From Undaria pinnatifida (lineage: Eukaryota; Sar; Phaeophyceae; Laminariales; Alariaceae): a DNA stretch of 64,000 nt. Under the pieces are notes generated by a model. That model ran no database searches. It saw only the letters and a program-made list of their open reading frames with translations, and was not told where the DNA came from. Position 1 is the stretch's first letter; every line of letters starts with the position of its first letter. Position numbers and translations under genes: made by a program. This document shows, piece by piece, positions 1 to 10,895 of the stretch. Location of the stretch: positions 976,001 through 1,040,000 of the forward strand of contig JABAKD010000027.1 in the NCBI GenBank assembly GCA_012845835.1, given 5' to 3'.

Positions 1-850
1 GCAGTCCGTTGTCCGAGAGTATGGTGCGCGGGCACCCCCACAAAGGGATGTATTGGTTCACCAGGATATTGTCTGTACCTTCCGCGGTGAACTCAGCGGC
101 AGTGACGGGGAACATGTCGGCCCGACGACTGAAGCGATCGGTGAACATCAGGATGTAGGTGTTGCCTCGTGGTGTGAGCGGAAGGGGCCGAAGTAGTCTA
201 CACTAACGGCTACACCTGGACCTTCCGGTAGAGGCCTTGAGATGATGGGCCAGCGGACAGTCAGCTGTGGGGTGTTTCGCGCTCGACTCAAGCAGTGGCG
301 AAGCCACCACCGGGTGCGGACCTTCATGCCAATCCACCAATACAACCGCTCCAGCATGCGCAACGTGCGCGTGGTGCCAAGGTGACAAGAGGCCGTCTAG
401 TGACAAGCTTGCATGATCCAAGGGCGCATGAGCAGGGGAACGTAGATGCGAATTGGCTCGTCGTTTAGCAAACAAGCAGCTAGCCCCACAGAGTTGGGTT
501 TGTCAAACCTTGTCGGCGGCAGTGTCGGGTTTCGGACGAGTAGAACGATGTCGTCGGTTGCATGTAGTCGACCCTTACCCGCCAGCTCCTTGATCCTTGA
601 TGTCTGAGAGGGATGGACGCTTGTGCGAGGTGTAGCACGCTAAAAGTCCGGCGGCAGGACCGATGGCCGGCCGAGAGAGACGTAACGCATCTTGGCGTGG
701 CACGTCGGCTCAGCGTGCTGCTCTCGCTTCCAATCGGCATGTGAACAACGCGCGACGGAATCAGCGAACCACAGTTCAGCATCGTCGCCGAGGGCGTACG
801 ACCTTGAATGTACAGTCGGCGTGTCACCAGGAGAAGGCGTGAGCCGTAAG
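1..850 (-). pseudogene. Ty3/gypsy-like retrotransposon integrase region, broken and cut by the window edge
   Basis: Read on the minus strand from about 850 down to 1, this is the connection domain, zinc-binding domain and start of the catalytic core of a Ty3-type integrase, which would insert retrotransposon cDNA. Seen: an HHCC-like segment (CHLGTTRTLRMLERLYWWIG, then WWLRHC at about 310-400) whose second Cys of the CxxC pair is replaced (CLSR). The core follows with VDYFGP, NTYILMFTDRFSRR and SDNG, giving the first two acidic residues of the D,D,E triad; the Glu lies beyond position 1. Damage: in-frame TAG at 640-642 and 397-399, and a one-base loss near 190 that shifts the frame between VDYFGP and NTYILMF. 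RT and RNase H, expected just upstream, are missing. It is a fossil; the family call is firm, the clade is not. Confidence 0.85.
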
Positions 851-1074
851 AGAGGAGTTCCTATATAGGCTCTGCGTGGTCACGGTCGGACGGTAGTGGC
901 ACCGTGCGGACCGGCGAGTCGGCAAGAGCAGGGTCGCGGCGGCGGGCGGAGCCGGCCGCGGCCGTGGGACTCGCGGCGGGGTTGTACCTCGTCTGGAAGA
1001 TGGCCGAGGGGCCCCGCCGGTCCCGGATCCATAATCTACAGCGGGGTTGCATTACCCGATGCTGTCGCTGTTCG

Positions 1075-1974
1075 TCAGAGCGTCGTCGACGACGGAGGGG
1101 CTGGAGTGCCAAGCAAGGCGGAGACGGACACACTCGAACCGGTGGTCTCGGCGGGGGCCGACTCCTGTAGAGAACTCCGGGATAGAGGAGTCGACTGTGC
1201 GACGGGCGTCGCTGCAGCCGGGGCTTCTGCGGAGCCAGTGCCGCCCTCGATGGGTATGGCAAAAACCGAATCAAAAACGGTGTCAGCGGCAGGCGAAACC
1301 GACCCGCGGCCGGTACAGCCTTTGGTAGTGGCAACGGAGGCAGAACCACGAGCGATGAATTTCCCCGGGGAAGCAGAAAGGCCGTCAATCCTTATTCGTG
1401 GCTCGTGTGTGCGAAAATCGTGAAATGCGGTAGAGGTGAGAGGGAGCCCACCCAAGGCAGCATGTTCAGTGCGGGGCACGAGCCCACCCAAGACAGTGCT
1501 TTCGGCGAGGGGTTCGAGTCCACCCAAAGCAGTGCTTTCGGTGTGGGGCACGAGCCCACCCAAAACGGCGCTTTCGGCGAGGGGCGCAAGTCCACCCAAA
1601 CCGACGCCTGGGATCGGCGAGGAGGGAGTGCGCAGCCCGCTGGTCCGTAGGAGGTAGATACCGCTTTCTCCAACGGGGTTGAGGCTTGCCAACCCCACGG
1701 GGTTGAAGTTTGTCAAGCCACTGCGGTCGTACTCGGTAGCAGGCTCTGGAAAACGGGCCAGAAAAATCGGCGATGCCGTTGGCGCTACCTTTGCGGTACT
1801 CGAGTGCTCAATCGAACGCGGTGACGAACTCAAGCTACCGCTGGACTCGTGCATTGAGGGTCGCCACTTTGCCAATGCTCTCCTGTGTCTTGTGGCCGGA
1901 GAATATGCAGAACTTTGATCCCCACAGTACCCTCGGAGGCGTTTGGGAGCCCAAACAATGCTGTCGGTCCCCAA
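1075..1974 (-). pseudogene. retroelement linker ORF with 12-residue LGG repeats
   Basis: A 299-codon open frame lies between the gag-like part and the integrase part of the same minus-strand element, in the same transcriptional direction. No enzymatic motif is visible. Residues about 135-190 hold four to five units of 12 residues of the form LGGLxPxxExxx (DNA about 1440-1610, 36 bp period). Two unit types alternate, LGGLVPHTESTA and LGGLEPLAESTV, so the true unit is 24 residues. A shorter repeat, NFNPVG then SLNPVG, sits just before it. The rest is Ser/Thr/Ala/Pro-rich. It is probably a spacer of the gag-pol polyprotein. A 3' continuation into RT is absent, so a deletion between about 850 and 1075 is inferred. 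Confidence 0.5.
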
Positions 1975-2084
1975 ATCTAGAGGAGTCTAGTGCCTCTCCG
2001 AGTCGACTCGCCGTGGGCCATCAGCAGGGCCTTGACGAGGGCAAGGGTCGGGGCGGCTCTCGTCTGTCCGGCATAGGGCGTACA

Positions 2085-2931
2085 CTACATGCGAGTCCAG
2101 GCCGCTTCCACTGAAAGGGCGTCTACTTGCCATGACGCCGGCCTCTCTGACGTGAGGAGGGCGGAGGCCGTTTCCACCACCCGCGGTCGCCAACGCTGGG
2201 GAGAACTCTGCTCTCGGTGCAGACGCCATGCACGCGACGCTGCCCTTGAAAAAGGCGGCGTCCCGGGGTCGTGGTCGCTGGGATGTGACACCCTGCGGGC
2301 GCGTCGAAGACGAGGGGGCGTGGTCGTTCCTGCCGCAGCCGACGCAACTGATTGGGCAAGGGCTTGTTGCGCCCTCTCCACTACCAGAGACGCCTTCCGC
2401 GCAGCGGTCTTCGCCTGCTCGATATCTCCGTCAAACCGACGTCGGCGTGCTTCACGCCGGAGAATCATCTGATTGGTGTCGTCGAGCGCCCGCTGGGCCC
2501 GCGCCGCCGTATATGCCAAATCCAAGGGCCCGGCATGGGCGCCCAAGTCCCGGGAGTCCTGGGGGTGGCGCTCTGCCGACCGCGGAGAGCCCAGGTGGCG
2601 GTGGTGGTGCCCTGTCGAGAGCGGGTGGGGCTGCTGGTGGCGCTCCCCCGGGGCTGGCGAGAGCTGGCGTCGAGACGCCCCCGAGTCCTGTGGAGGTTGG
2701 TCCGTCTTCTTCTCTGCGCGAACCGGCGAGTCGACCCTCTTGGTTGGTGGGTCCGGGTGGAGGTATGGTGCTCCGTCTTCTGTCTCGTCACCGGAACCCG
2801 CCTCCGGTGGTTCCCCCCGTCTCGATTCGCGGGATCTCGAGCGAGCTCTCCCTGTCTCGTGGGCATCCAGGTTGGGGTGTGTGGAAGACCTCAGCCTGCC
2901 CCGAGTAGCCCGCTTCCTCACTGGTAGACAT
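2085..2931 (-). pseudogene. gag-like N-terminal region with coiled coil
   Basis: A plausible start ATG on the minus strand is at 2929-2931, opening with MSTSEEAGYSGQAEVFH. The long frame that follows is in a different register, so at least one frameshift lies at about 2750-2900. The readable part is very Arg/Pro/Ser/His-rich. It then becomes a helix-forming, heptad-compatible stretch (around 2350-2510) containing QRALDDTNQMILRREARRRR and EQAKTAARKASLVVERAQQA, typical of a structural gag coiled coil. It lies upstream of the LGG linker and integrase in the same direction, so I read it as the 5' end of the same retroelement. I could not find an LTR boundary or a primer-binding site to its right. 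Confidence 0.5.
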
Positions 2932-3290
2932 GTTGCTTGTTGTCTGTAGGGAGGGCAGCGGAAGGAGGGGGTGTGGGGGAAGGTGACGGGATGGGAACGA
3001 CGCGTAAACAAGCTATGGAGGCGGATATATTGTTGTGGTGTCCCTGCTGCAATTAGTGGTAATATCTGTGTGCCAGCAAACAGCAAGATATGGGCCTCGA
3101 CTCCGTCCAGCATCAGTGATGGTAGCAGCCACGCCAACTAGCCGATTAAAAAAGGACAGCAGCAAAAAGGGTACCATCCACCAAAACCCCAACATAAAAG
3201 CAGCGCCCAGTCTCACCGTAGGGTATACGGGTAACGCCCGCACGAACCGCAGTAAAAGCAGCCAAAAATGGGCAGCGATGACCCTAACCG
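2932..3290. other. possible retroelement leader running into tandem-repeat DNA
   Basis: About 360 bases between the gag-like start and the 83 bp array. 2940-2995 is G-rich with no coding signal. From about 3100 it shows words (AGCAGC, TAGGGTA, ACCGCAGT) that recur in the array to the right. No LTR end, polypurine tract or tRNA-complementary primer site was recognised. Confidence 0.3.
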
Positions 3291-3900
3291 CAGTGCAGGG
3301 GGTGCAACACAGTAAAGGTACGTCTGCACCCATCGCACTTAAACAGGCATCATTTAACCTAGGCGGGGGGGGTAGCACAGGAAAGCGTCGCCCAAAACGC
3401 GCACACCCATCGCACCAAAACAGGCAGCATTTAACCTAGGTGCAGCGTAGGGGGGGGGTAGCACAGTAAAGGGTTGTACAAGAAGCCCACGCGCATCGCA
3501 CCAAAACAGGCCGCGTTTATCCCATGCACAGTGTAGGGGGGCAGCACAGTAAAGGGTCGCCTAACACGTCGACGCTCATTGCACCAAAACAGTCAGCATT
3601 TAACCTAAGTGCAGTGTAGGGGGTAGCACAATAAAGGTTCGCCCAACGTGCCGACGCTCATCGTACCAAAACAGTCAGCATTTAACCTAGTGTAGTGTAG
3701 GGGGGTAGCACAGCGAAGGGTCGCCCAACACGCCGACACTCGTCGCCCCAAAACAGGCAGCATTTAACCTAGGTGTAGTGTAGGGGGGTAGCACAGTGTG
3801 GATCGCGCAGCCAACCGTATAAAAAACGGGCAGCATCTGCCCCAACAGTAGTGTAGGGGGGAGGTAGCACAGTAGAGGGTGTAGGGGGGGGTATCACAGT
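3290..3900. repeat. about 83 bp tandem repeat array, 7-8 units
   Basis: The words GTAGCACAG(T) and CAGCATTTAACCTAGG recur together. GTAGCACA-type words start near 3372, 3458, 3541, 3623, 3705, 3788 and 3863, giving spacings of 86, 83, 82, 82, 83 and 75. Each unit also has a G5-9 run just before GTAGCACA. The last unit is shortened to 27 bp (3863-3890). No open frame is conserved between units. Confidence 0.9.
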
Positions 3901-4480
3901 AGAGGGTTGTACATGTGCCAATCAGAGGACAAGGTCAGTACAACGCTTGAACAAAGTAGTTTCCCCACCGACCGCACGAAAGGGGGACAGTCGCGCCTAC
4001 AGTAGTGCTGCTCGCTGCTGTGCCCATAGGTACCGACAATACCAACCGCACAAAGATGGGCAGTATAACCCCCGAACAACGGTAGTTTCCCCACCGACCG
4101 CACTATAGCGGGGCGGTCGCGCCTACAGCAGTGCTGATTGCTGTAGTATCGCTGCTGTGTTAACAGGTAACGGCAATTCCAACCGCACCAAGATGGGTCG
4201 TATAGCGTCCGAAGAAGGCAGCTCCCCCACCGACCGCACTATAGAGGGAAGGTCGAGCCTACAGTAGTGCTGATGGCTGCAAGATTGCTCCTGTGATCAC
4301 CAGTGACGACATCACCAACCGCCTTAAAAAGGGTAGTGTAATACCAAGGCCAGCTGTAGAAAAGGCGTGTATGCCCACAGCCGAATAGAAAGGCTGTTTG
4401 CCCCCAAGCACCGCATCAAACGGGCTGATCCCCACTTGCACTATTAAAAGCTGTAAAGCGCAGTATCTCCGCGAACTGTA
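3900..4480. repeat. about 130 bp degenerate tandem repeat
   Basis: Units carry CACCGACCGCACTATAG, a GTCGCGCCTACAGTAGTGCTG-type block and an AACCGCACCAAGATGGG-type block. The GCCTACAGYAGTGCTG word falls near 3995, 4126 and 4258. Shared words (ACCGCA, AGTGTAG) suggest the same origin as the 83 bp array on its left. Confidence 0.7.
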
Positions 4481-4830
4481 GTAAACGCTCTGTAACGGGC
4501 AGTAGCTGTCAGAACATGTGCAGAGAAAAAAAAAATGCCAGCATAGACCCTAGCAGTATCGTGAAGGGGGGCACATGTACCAACAGCAGCAGAAAGGCAG
4601 CGTTTGCGCCAAAAGTATAGTGCTCAGCGTCTCCGCCAACTGTAAACCGCATTGCAACGGACATTATCCGTCGTGACAGCTGCAAAAATAAGTGCAGCAT
4701 TTATCCTAGCAGCATAGTGGAAGGGCAGCACATGTACCAGCAGTAGGAAGACGGCCTAATAACGCCTGAACAGCTGAAAAGAATTCTGCACCCACGCCGA
4801 CCGCACTGTAAAGGGACAGTTGCGTTGACA
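4455..4830. repeat. about 160 bp direct repeat, two copies
   Basis: GCACATGTACCA with flanking CTAGCAGYAT occurs near 4569 and 4727, and a TCTCCGCSAACTGTA block near 4466 and 4638. This is two imperfect units of about 160 bp. The second passes into CCGCACTGTAAAGGGACAG (about 4803), linking it to the array on the left. Confidence 0.6.
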
Positions 4831-4959
4831 GCAGTGCATAGTTCCGCACTATCGCAGCTGTACCCACACAGAAAGTGGTATTAGTCCCCGCGTACCCATA
4901 AATGGTGGAATATGGGGCATCGCACACGCCGACAGCCTTGCCCAAAAAAAAGCCAGCAC

Positions 4960-5370
4960 AGAGCTTCAGCTTTTTTTTTTTTTATTTTATCCTCCGGCGG
5001 ATGGGGAGAGCTTCAGCGTTCACTAAATCCAAATGCTAGTCACGGGGGGGGCAAGACGAAAAAACCTCTCGAATCGAACTTGCAAGGAGCACTCGCACAG
5101 CAGCGGAGGGTGTCAGAGCTGCAGTGCTGTAACTGTGGACGCTGGGGCAGTGAAGGGTCGAGCTATGTGGTCGATGTGCAGGAGCAAAGTAGGCGGCTCA
5201 ACTGCTGTACAGAGACTTCTACAGTAGAGAATCCGGCGGTATATGGCATGTATTGACAGCGAGCCCATTATGCTGCACTGTAGTTGGTAGCGCTGCGAAT
5301 ATGATGGTGGTTGAAGCTACGTGACGCAGTGGAACGCTGTTGATCGCGAAATATCGGGGAGGGGTCTGAG
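4960..5370. other. unassigned, with T16 tract
   Basis: A run of T interrupted once spans about 4971-4987. The remainder (GC moderate) shows only short overlapping frames on the plus strand and no recognisable domain. I see no gene here. Confidence 0.3.
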
Positions 5371-6310
5371 TTGCGTCAAATTAGTATTAATAGCTGTTCT
5401 TTTTCAGCAGAAAGGGAGCACAGCAGTTTGTCCGACGCGCAAGACGGATCGACGCATGTACTGAAACCATACGATAACGAGTGTACTGGAAAAATTCGCC
5501 AAACGAGAAAGCCCAAACATTCCACGAGCACCGCCTGTTCCTTCCCAGGGAAGACCACAAGGAAGGGGCCCCGACATGAGCTCCAAGAGATCGGTGCCCG
5601 TAGTCCAAGGGGGTCCCGCGAAGGTCGGCCTGGCTCCGTCAGCAAAGGTGTATGCAGGCCGATGGGCTCTCTCAGCAAGCGAAGTCCCCGTCGATGGTCC
5701 TCGAAGGGTTGATTCCAGTGTTCTTGTCCGTGGCACGTCGTGCATATGCCTCAGCCCCGAAGTGCAAAAAGAAAATTACAGGCCGACGGGCGATCTTGGG
5801 GCTTGTGCTGGCAGCTCGCGGAGATATGCAGTGCAACATGCTGGCTGAGCGCGGAGCAAACAAGTCTGATGGGTGGGGCTTGGGCAGTTCCGCTGCGGAG
5901 TGGTCTATGCGACACTGCTGGCGGGGAACTGATGCGACCAAAAGCCGAGACGAGGAGTGTGCTCCGAAGATCAGTGTCGTCCGCACGTAGTTGGAAGGCG
6001 TCGTCCGTGTGGTACGTGCCCGGCGACCAACAGGAGGGACCAAAAGCCGAGACGAGGAGTGTACTCCGAAGAGCAGTGTCGTCCGCACGTAGTTGGAAGG
6101 TGTCATCCGTGTGGTATGTGCCCGGCGACCAACAAGAAGGGCCCCTGGCATCTCACTGCTGTTGTGGTCGCCGTTGTAGGAGGAAGGGCGCTCCCTCCAT
6201 TGAGAAGCCACCCGAGAAGGAACAGGGGTTGTGGGCTCGATGGAAGGCAAAAGCAAAATCTCTACAAAAAAAATATCGGAGACATTAGAAGAAGGCTGCC
6301 ACAATAGCAA
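5371..6310. other. unrecognised tract with 102 bp in-frame duplication
   Basis: Both strands are open for over 180 codons (plus 5740-6288, minus 5672-6310). A near-perfect direct repeat of 102 bp (34 codons) starts near 5937 and 6039, so each frame carries a duplicated 34-residue block, for example KAETRSVLRR and SSVWYVPGDQQEG on the plus strand. No known domain was recognised in either strand. It may be gag-like debris of another element, or non-coding. The duplication being a multiple of three keeps both frames open but does not prove translation. Confidence 0.3.
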
Positions 6311-6589
6311 GTCAAGCTTTAGACGACGCCTTATGTAAGGTTATTGGTGGGGACACCGAGTGCCCCCTGCAGGTCTGCCAATTGAGCAGGTCCTCGGAGA
6401 GTACTCATTTTCTTTGCCTTCGTAGAGACCTAGCTTTATTCGATTCCACCAGAGCCCCGGATGGCTTCTGAGATCGGGGGCACGTACCTCCGATCTATTT
6501 CCTAACTTTCTCAAATATAGAACGCCAACCTTATCATACGAAACCCATCCAAGTGGTCTCAACTTCGGATAATTACAGGCCTTTCGAGG

Positions 6590-7140
6590 CCGTATCTTAA
6601 CACCATCTACTGCTGTACACTTGACATTAAACCCGAACCTAGGTGTCCCCCATTAAGGTACCATGGTGCATGGGGCCCCGAAGATGCCTCATATAGCGAA
6701 GTACCTTATCTCGGGGCCCCTCGAATGGGGTCATCCACTGTACACTTGACATTAAACCCGATTCTAGGTGGCCCCCATTAAGGGACCATAGCGCATGGGG
6801 CCCCGAAGATCCCTCATAAGGCGAAGACCCCTGTCGCGGGGTACCTTCAATGGGGTCCATCTACTGTACACTTGACGTTACATCCGAACCTAGGTGCCCC
6901 CTGCTAAGGGACCATAGTGCCCCGAAGGTCCCTCATTATAGCGAGTTCCCTTATCTCGGGGTACCTTAAAGTGGTACATATACTGTACACTTGACGTTAA
7001 ACCCGAACGTAGGTAACCCCTTTAAAGAACCATAGTGCATGGATGGGGCCCCGAAGGTCCCTCATAAAGCGAATTCCCTTATCGCGGGGTCCCTTGCAGG
7101 AGGCCATCTACTGCTGTACACTTGACATTAAACCCGAACC
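6590..7140. repeat. about 126 bp tandem repeat, 4-5 units
   Basis: CTGTACACTTGACRTTA begins near 6613, 6738, 6864, 6983 and 7114 (spacings 125, 126, 119, 131). Each unit also has AACCTAGGTG, GGGGCCCCGAAG and a CCTTATCTCGGGGYMCCTT block. A more diverged copy may extend left to about 6340. Confidence 0.9.
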
Positions 7141-7252
7141 CGAAGCCAGACCGCTTGGGAAGTTTCAGTAGTATATGCCGGGCCCGTAAAAAAGTGTGTG
7201 CTTTTTTTTTTGCGTCTCAAATACGTACACGTCAGGTGTAAGTTCGATCAAA

Positions 7253-7322
7253 TTTAAGGGTTGATACCCATCATCTTCGCAAGCTTAAAAAGCTGCGTGA
7301 TACTCCGGTCGCGCGTTTTTCA
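7253..7322 (+). repeat. R1 element fragment
   Basis: TCTTCGCAAGCTTAAAAAGCTGCGTGATACTCCGGTCGCGCG-like sequence matches the R1 core best seen at 38,290-38,330 (same order: CATCTTTGCAAGCTG, GATACTCCGATCGCGCG). About 70 bp remain. Confidence 0.6.
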
Positions 7323-7575
7323 CTCTATGAAGGTATTTGGCGTAGAAAAAGCCAAAAACAAAACGTACCAATCAGAACATGGTCGACATTTTTTCCGTTT
7401 TTTTTTTTTTGCCGGGTTTTGTTCGGGATACCTGGTAGCTTCTACGCAGGTCGGCCAAGAGTTGGAGTAGGGTCAAGTTTTAGGGCGTGAATTATTTCTC
7501 GTATCACTGGAACCACACGCCGTGCACGCAAAAAAAAAAATCGTAATACTACCCTATAGACTATACGATCGTATA
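7323..7575. other. A/T-run-rich spacer
   Basis: Contains T12 near 7397-7410, A10 near 7530 and one exact TACCTGGTA (7429-7437). No gene or structured element was recognised. Confidence 0.3.
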
Positions 7576-7765
7576 CAGCAGGGGTCCCGCAAGAAGGTGG
7601 TTTAAGATAGAAAGGCGGTGTCCCGATATCAGGGGGTCGAAATCGCTCGGGGCGACTTGGAAAGAGCACTACTAATAACCTGTAATAAACAAGGCGAATA
7701 AGGCGGCTTACCCCAATAAGGCGGTCATCTTGCCTTGGCACACCACCGCGTTATTGGTCCTATTG
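7576..7765. mobile_element. MITE, GGCGG-word family, 190 bp
   Basis: The left end is TA|CAGCAGGGGTCCCGC and the right end GGTCCTATTG|TA, so a TA target duplication is plausible. The AAGGYGG/AAGGCGG word recurs at least five times inside, on both strands, around a central AATCGCT. Related copies lie at 9172-9363 and 36,427-36,623. TA flanks and CAG termini fit Tc1/mariner-pogo-like MITEs. No transposase gene is present. Confidence 0.75.
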
Positions 7766-8420
7766 TACGAGGTATGTACTTGGTGTAATTATTTACATGG
7801 CCTGTATAGGCGACTCGGGAGTTTCTCGGAATGCAGATGGCATCGGGCTGTGTTGTTAGCGTGTAGTATGATATCAACCATTTATTCGAGGCTACGCCGA
7901 GTCCTAAACATGGCATGACGGAACCAGCAGTCTACATGAATGATGATTGCAAGGATGATTGCATATTATTTTTTGTACGGGTATGCATTGATACGTGGTG
8001 CCAGTAGGACATCACACGGCGGCAAACATGGCATCAACACGTGGCGACTGTCATGAAGGACGAGCGAGAGCCTGCGACCAGCCGGTCAAAGCCTTGCACG
8101 TCCACAACATACATATTGTTACGTATCAGATTATGCGTTCTTTTTTTTCCATATCGCGGTGGCTTCGCGCCTTCATCGACCAAGAGCTTATCGCCTCTAT
8201 ACTGCTGTATACCAGGTATCATATATCGCCTACCTATGTACCGTCGGTATGCACAATTCGAGGCGAGCCGACCTGGGAAGGAAATGCCGAATCCTTCCCG
8301 CGTTAAAGGGCATGCATTGTAGCGCGTCGGGGGGGGGGGGGGGGTGCTTGCTGTGTGACCCCGGATCTGAAGGGAGGGAGCTTGAGACAAAGGCAACGGC
8401 ATTGAAGCATAAACATATAG
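7766..8420. other. unassigned DNA with G16 run
   Basis: Holds one TACCAGGTA (8210-8218) and a 16-base G run at 8329-8344. Short frames on both strands match nothing I know. No gene is called. Confidence 0.3.
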
Positions 8421-8439
8421 TCTAGACGTATTTATAATA

Positions 8440-8500
8440 GTATCATACACAGCTTGCACAAGATGAGTTTCGACGAAATGTTCGATCTCCCAGCTGGATT
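8440..8500 (-). repeat. R1 element fragment, inverted
   Basis: On the minus strand this reads CCAGCTGGGAGATCGAAC, TTTCGTCGAAACTCATCTTG and TGCAAGCTGTGT, the same order as R1 at 38,260-38,310. The outer end is followed by an A/T-rich stretch, as in other copies. Confidence 0.7.
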
Positions 8501-8730
8501 GTATTTTACTTTTGTACGATAGTGAAACAGCAACCTATAATATTTCATAATGGCACAGCAGTAACAATACTTTGGAGAAGTGTATAAATTGAACAGGCGG
8601 TGGAAATGCCCTGCTGTTCTGAAAAACAGTGTTGTTCTCTTCGTCTCGCCCCCAAAGGCGGACACGTCCGTTCGTCGTTCGTCACAATATTTATTATTTT
8701 TTACAAAATATACGAAGTATATGTTCTGTG

Positions 8731-9145
8731 CTGTAGGTGTCACTGCTGGAGCAAAATAGCGCTCGTTGTGTTTTAATAAGGGCGATGGGTACCGCATATA
8801 AACACGCATGATGACGCACCCTTTGTTTCCTTTTTCTCTTTGTCATCACTTTTGTTTCCCAACTCAACTCGTACGTATTATGTAACGTATGATAAGAGGT
8901 GGAGGTTTTACACGCAGAGAATGGTTTTTTTCTTTTCCTTTTTGTAACCACTTTTTTTCACTTTCCCACTCATCTCGGAAGAGCTTTTTCCCTCGGCGAG
9001 CTTCTGGACAAGGTCATAGACAAGGTCGTGGACAAGGTCATGGTCATTCGCCATATATATTGTGTAGGTGCCACTGCTGCCCTATCGCTTGGGCCAAAAA
9101 GCGCGATGGGCGTACGTTTAAACACGCAAGATAACACACCCCTTA
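8731..9145 (+). repeat. direct repeat, two copies about 330 bp apart
   Basis: A block with TGTAGGTGYCACTGCTG, GCGATGGGTACSG-type and TAAACACGCA sequence occurs at 8731-8822 and again at 9062-9145. The space between is pyrimidine-rich (two T/C-rich tracts near 8825 and 8930) and includes a triple AAGGTCRTGGACAAGGTC repeat at about 9009-9040. Confidence 0.6.
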
Positions 9146-9171
9146 AGTCCTTACTACTCGTATTAATAAGA

Positions 9172-9363
9172 CAGCAGAAGGAGTCCCCCAAAACGGCGGT
9201 ATCCCTATATAAGGCGGCACCCCTATATAAGGCGGTCTAAATCGCTTGGCACGACTATTAATAGGTAGATGCACTCATAACCTGAACTAAGTAAGGCGGC
9301 TTCCCTCAATAAGGCGGTCATGTTGCTCTGGCACACCGCCGCCTTGCTCAGGGACCCCTGCTG
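9172..9363. mobile_element. MITE, GGCGG-word family, 192 bp
   Basis: Left end CAGCAGAAGGAGTCCCCC; right end GGGACCCCTGCTG followed by TA. The word TAAGGCGG appears five or more times, with the central AAATCGCTTGGCACGAC shared with the 7576-7765 copy. The left TA duplicate is not intact (AAGA precedes the CAG). Confidence 0.8.
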
Positions 9364-9570
9364 TAAGATTAACTTCAGAGCCGTTTTTCTCCGATTCGAG
9401 ACGGGCGGCACACAGAACACACAACACCAAATGGCGCGTTTGGGAAGATGTCGCTTCCGTAAACCCATCGCTGGGCGTTTGCCACCTCCCCCTTTGTTTG
9501 GACGAAATCGGCTTGGAAAGTTGGACCGATGGGGTGTTATGGTGTTAGGGTATGATATACGGTAACTATG

Positions 9571-10165
9571 CAGGGTTGTTCACGGGTCATGCATGACCGG
9601 ACCCGTGGGTCGGGATGTTAAATAAATCGCGGGTCGACTCGGGTCGGGTCTGAGGTTGTTTCGAAACATCAGCCGTCGGATCGCGTGGGGTCAGGAGGTG
9701 TTCAAATTTCACCGGTTGGGTCGGGTCGGGTCGGGTCGGGTCGGGTCGGGTCGGGTCGGGTCGGGTCGGGTCGGGTCGGGTCGGGTCCGGCCGGGTCGGG
9801 TCGGGTCGGGTCGGGTCGGGTCCGGCCGGGTCGGGTCGGGTCGGGTCGGGTCGGGTCGGGTCGGGTCGGGTCGGGTCGGGTCGGGTCGGGTCGGGTCGGG
9901 TCGGGTCGGGTCGGGTCGGGTCGGGTCGGGTCGGGTCGGGTCGGGTCGGGTCGGGTCGGGTCGGGTCGGGTCGGGTCGGGTCGGGTCGGGTCGGGTCCGG
10001 TCGGGTCGGGTCGGGTCGGGTCGGGTCGGGTCGGGTCGGGTCGGGTCCGGCCGGGTCGGGTCGGATCGGGTCGGGTCGGGTCGGGTCGGGCCGGGTAGGG
10101 TCGGGTAGGGTCGGGTCGGGTCGGGTCGGGTCGGTTCACCTTGACCCGGGTCGACCCGCGAGACA
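9571..10165. repeat. TCGGG pentanucleotide array inside a short-word locus
   Basis: 9717-10135 is an almost pure array of TCGGG, with sparse CCGGCC, GGATC and GTAGG variants. The array is open in several frames on both strands (GRVGS repeats on plus, DPTRP on minus), which is a repeat artefact. The flanks carry the same word on the opposite strand: CACGGGTCATGCATGACC at 9581 and GACCCGGGTCGACCCGCGAG near 10,143. The left edge CAGGGTTGTTCACGGG resembles the terminus of the element at 46,376-46,594. G-quadruplex potential is high. Confidence 0.95.
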
Positions 10166-10895
10166 TATTGCGCGATCCTTCGGTGCTTAAACTGGCCGCC
10201 TTTAGGGCACCGTTGAGTTAGTATTATCTACGGTAAAGTGTGGAAATCGGGGAATTTGGTGTGGCCCACGTGCGCTTCCAGTATTTTGGAGAAAATAAAA
10301 TGAAAAAATGCCCTACACACTACTTCATCAGGCCCTTCCCCTAAAAACCCTATAAACCCCGACCCCGGCTTCGAACCTATACTTGTACCCATAGAACTTT
10401 GTCCAGAAAAAGCCAAAAAAAAAACTGTCATGTTTTTTAAATCAGATTACCTGATCTTACACGGAGAACCCTCCAAACTCATACTGGTTGAAACAATGGT
10501 CCCACCTGCCACTCTGATCCAAGCTCGCAACCTCCACCACAGCCAAACGCACATACCCACGCTTGAGTGTTTGTGTTATCTTCAGTCTTCACGTTAAACC
10601 GTTCTTTCTACCCAACGACATCAGTACACCCAGTGACCGTGCCGATTCTTTATTCTAGTACAAGGTACTAGAGAGGTGCAAATAGTGTGGTCACAAAGTG
10701 TGAGAGAGTAAACCGAAAACGATCGCAATTAATTGATCAAGGTAAAGCAAGTGAAATGCTAGCGTACCGGGTACGAGAACACAACAAAACACGTCAGACC
10801 ATGAAAAAAAACCCAAAAAACGTCAGGAGTTCTGAAGAATGTGACGCAAGAAGATCAAAAAGGCTGCAAGAAGAACAGAATACATTGGTACGTGC
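10166..10895. other. unassigned DNA
   Basis: No repeat unit or domain was recognised. A 70-codon Lys/Arg/Glu-rich frame (10,687-10,899) has no known match by eye. The stretch TGTGAGAGAGTAAACCGAAAA near 10,700 resembles TGTGAGACAGAGTTAACCAAA near 60,678, so a dispersed repeat may pass through. Confidence 0.25.

Noticed and set aside
2228-2949. Plus-strand Gly/Pro-rich frames of 158-226 codons
   Set aside because: Antisense shadows of the gag-like minus-strand region in GC-rich DNA.
9717-10135. Telomere or subtelomere repeat
   Set aside because: TCGGG does not match a known telomere repeat I can name, and it lies inside a locus with the word on both strands; no TTAGGG-type arrays are present.
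9656-10166. Long GRVGS / DPTRP open frames
   Set aside because: They follow entirely from the TCGGG microsatellite, which is open in several frames on both strands.
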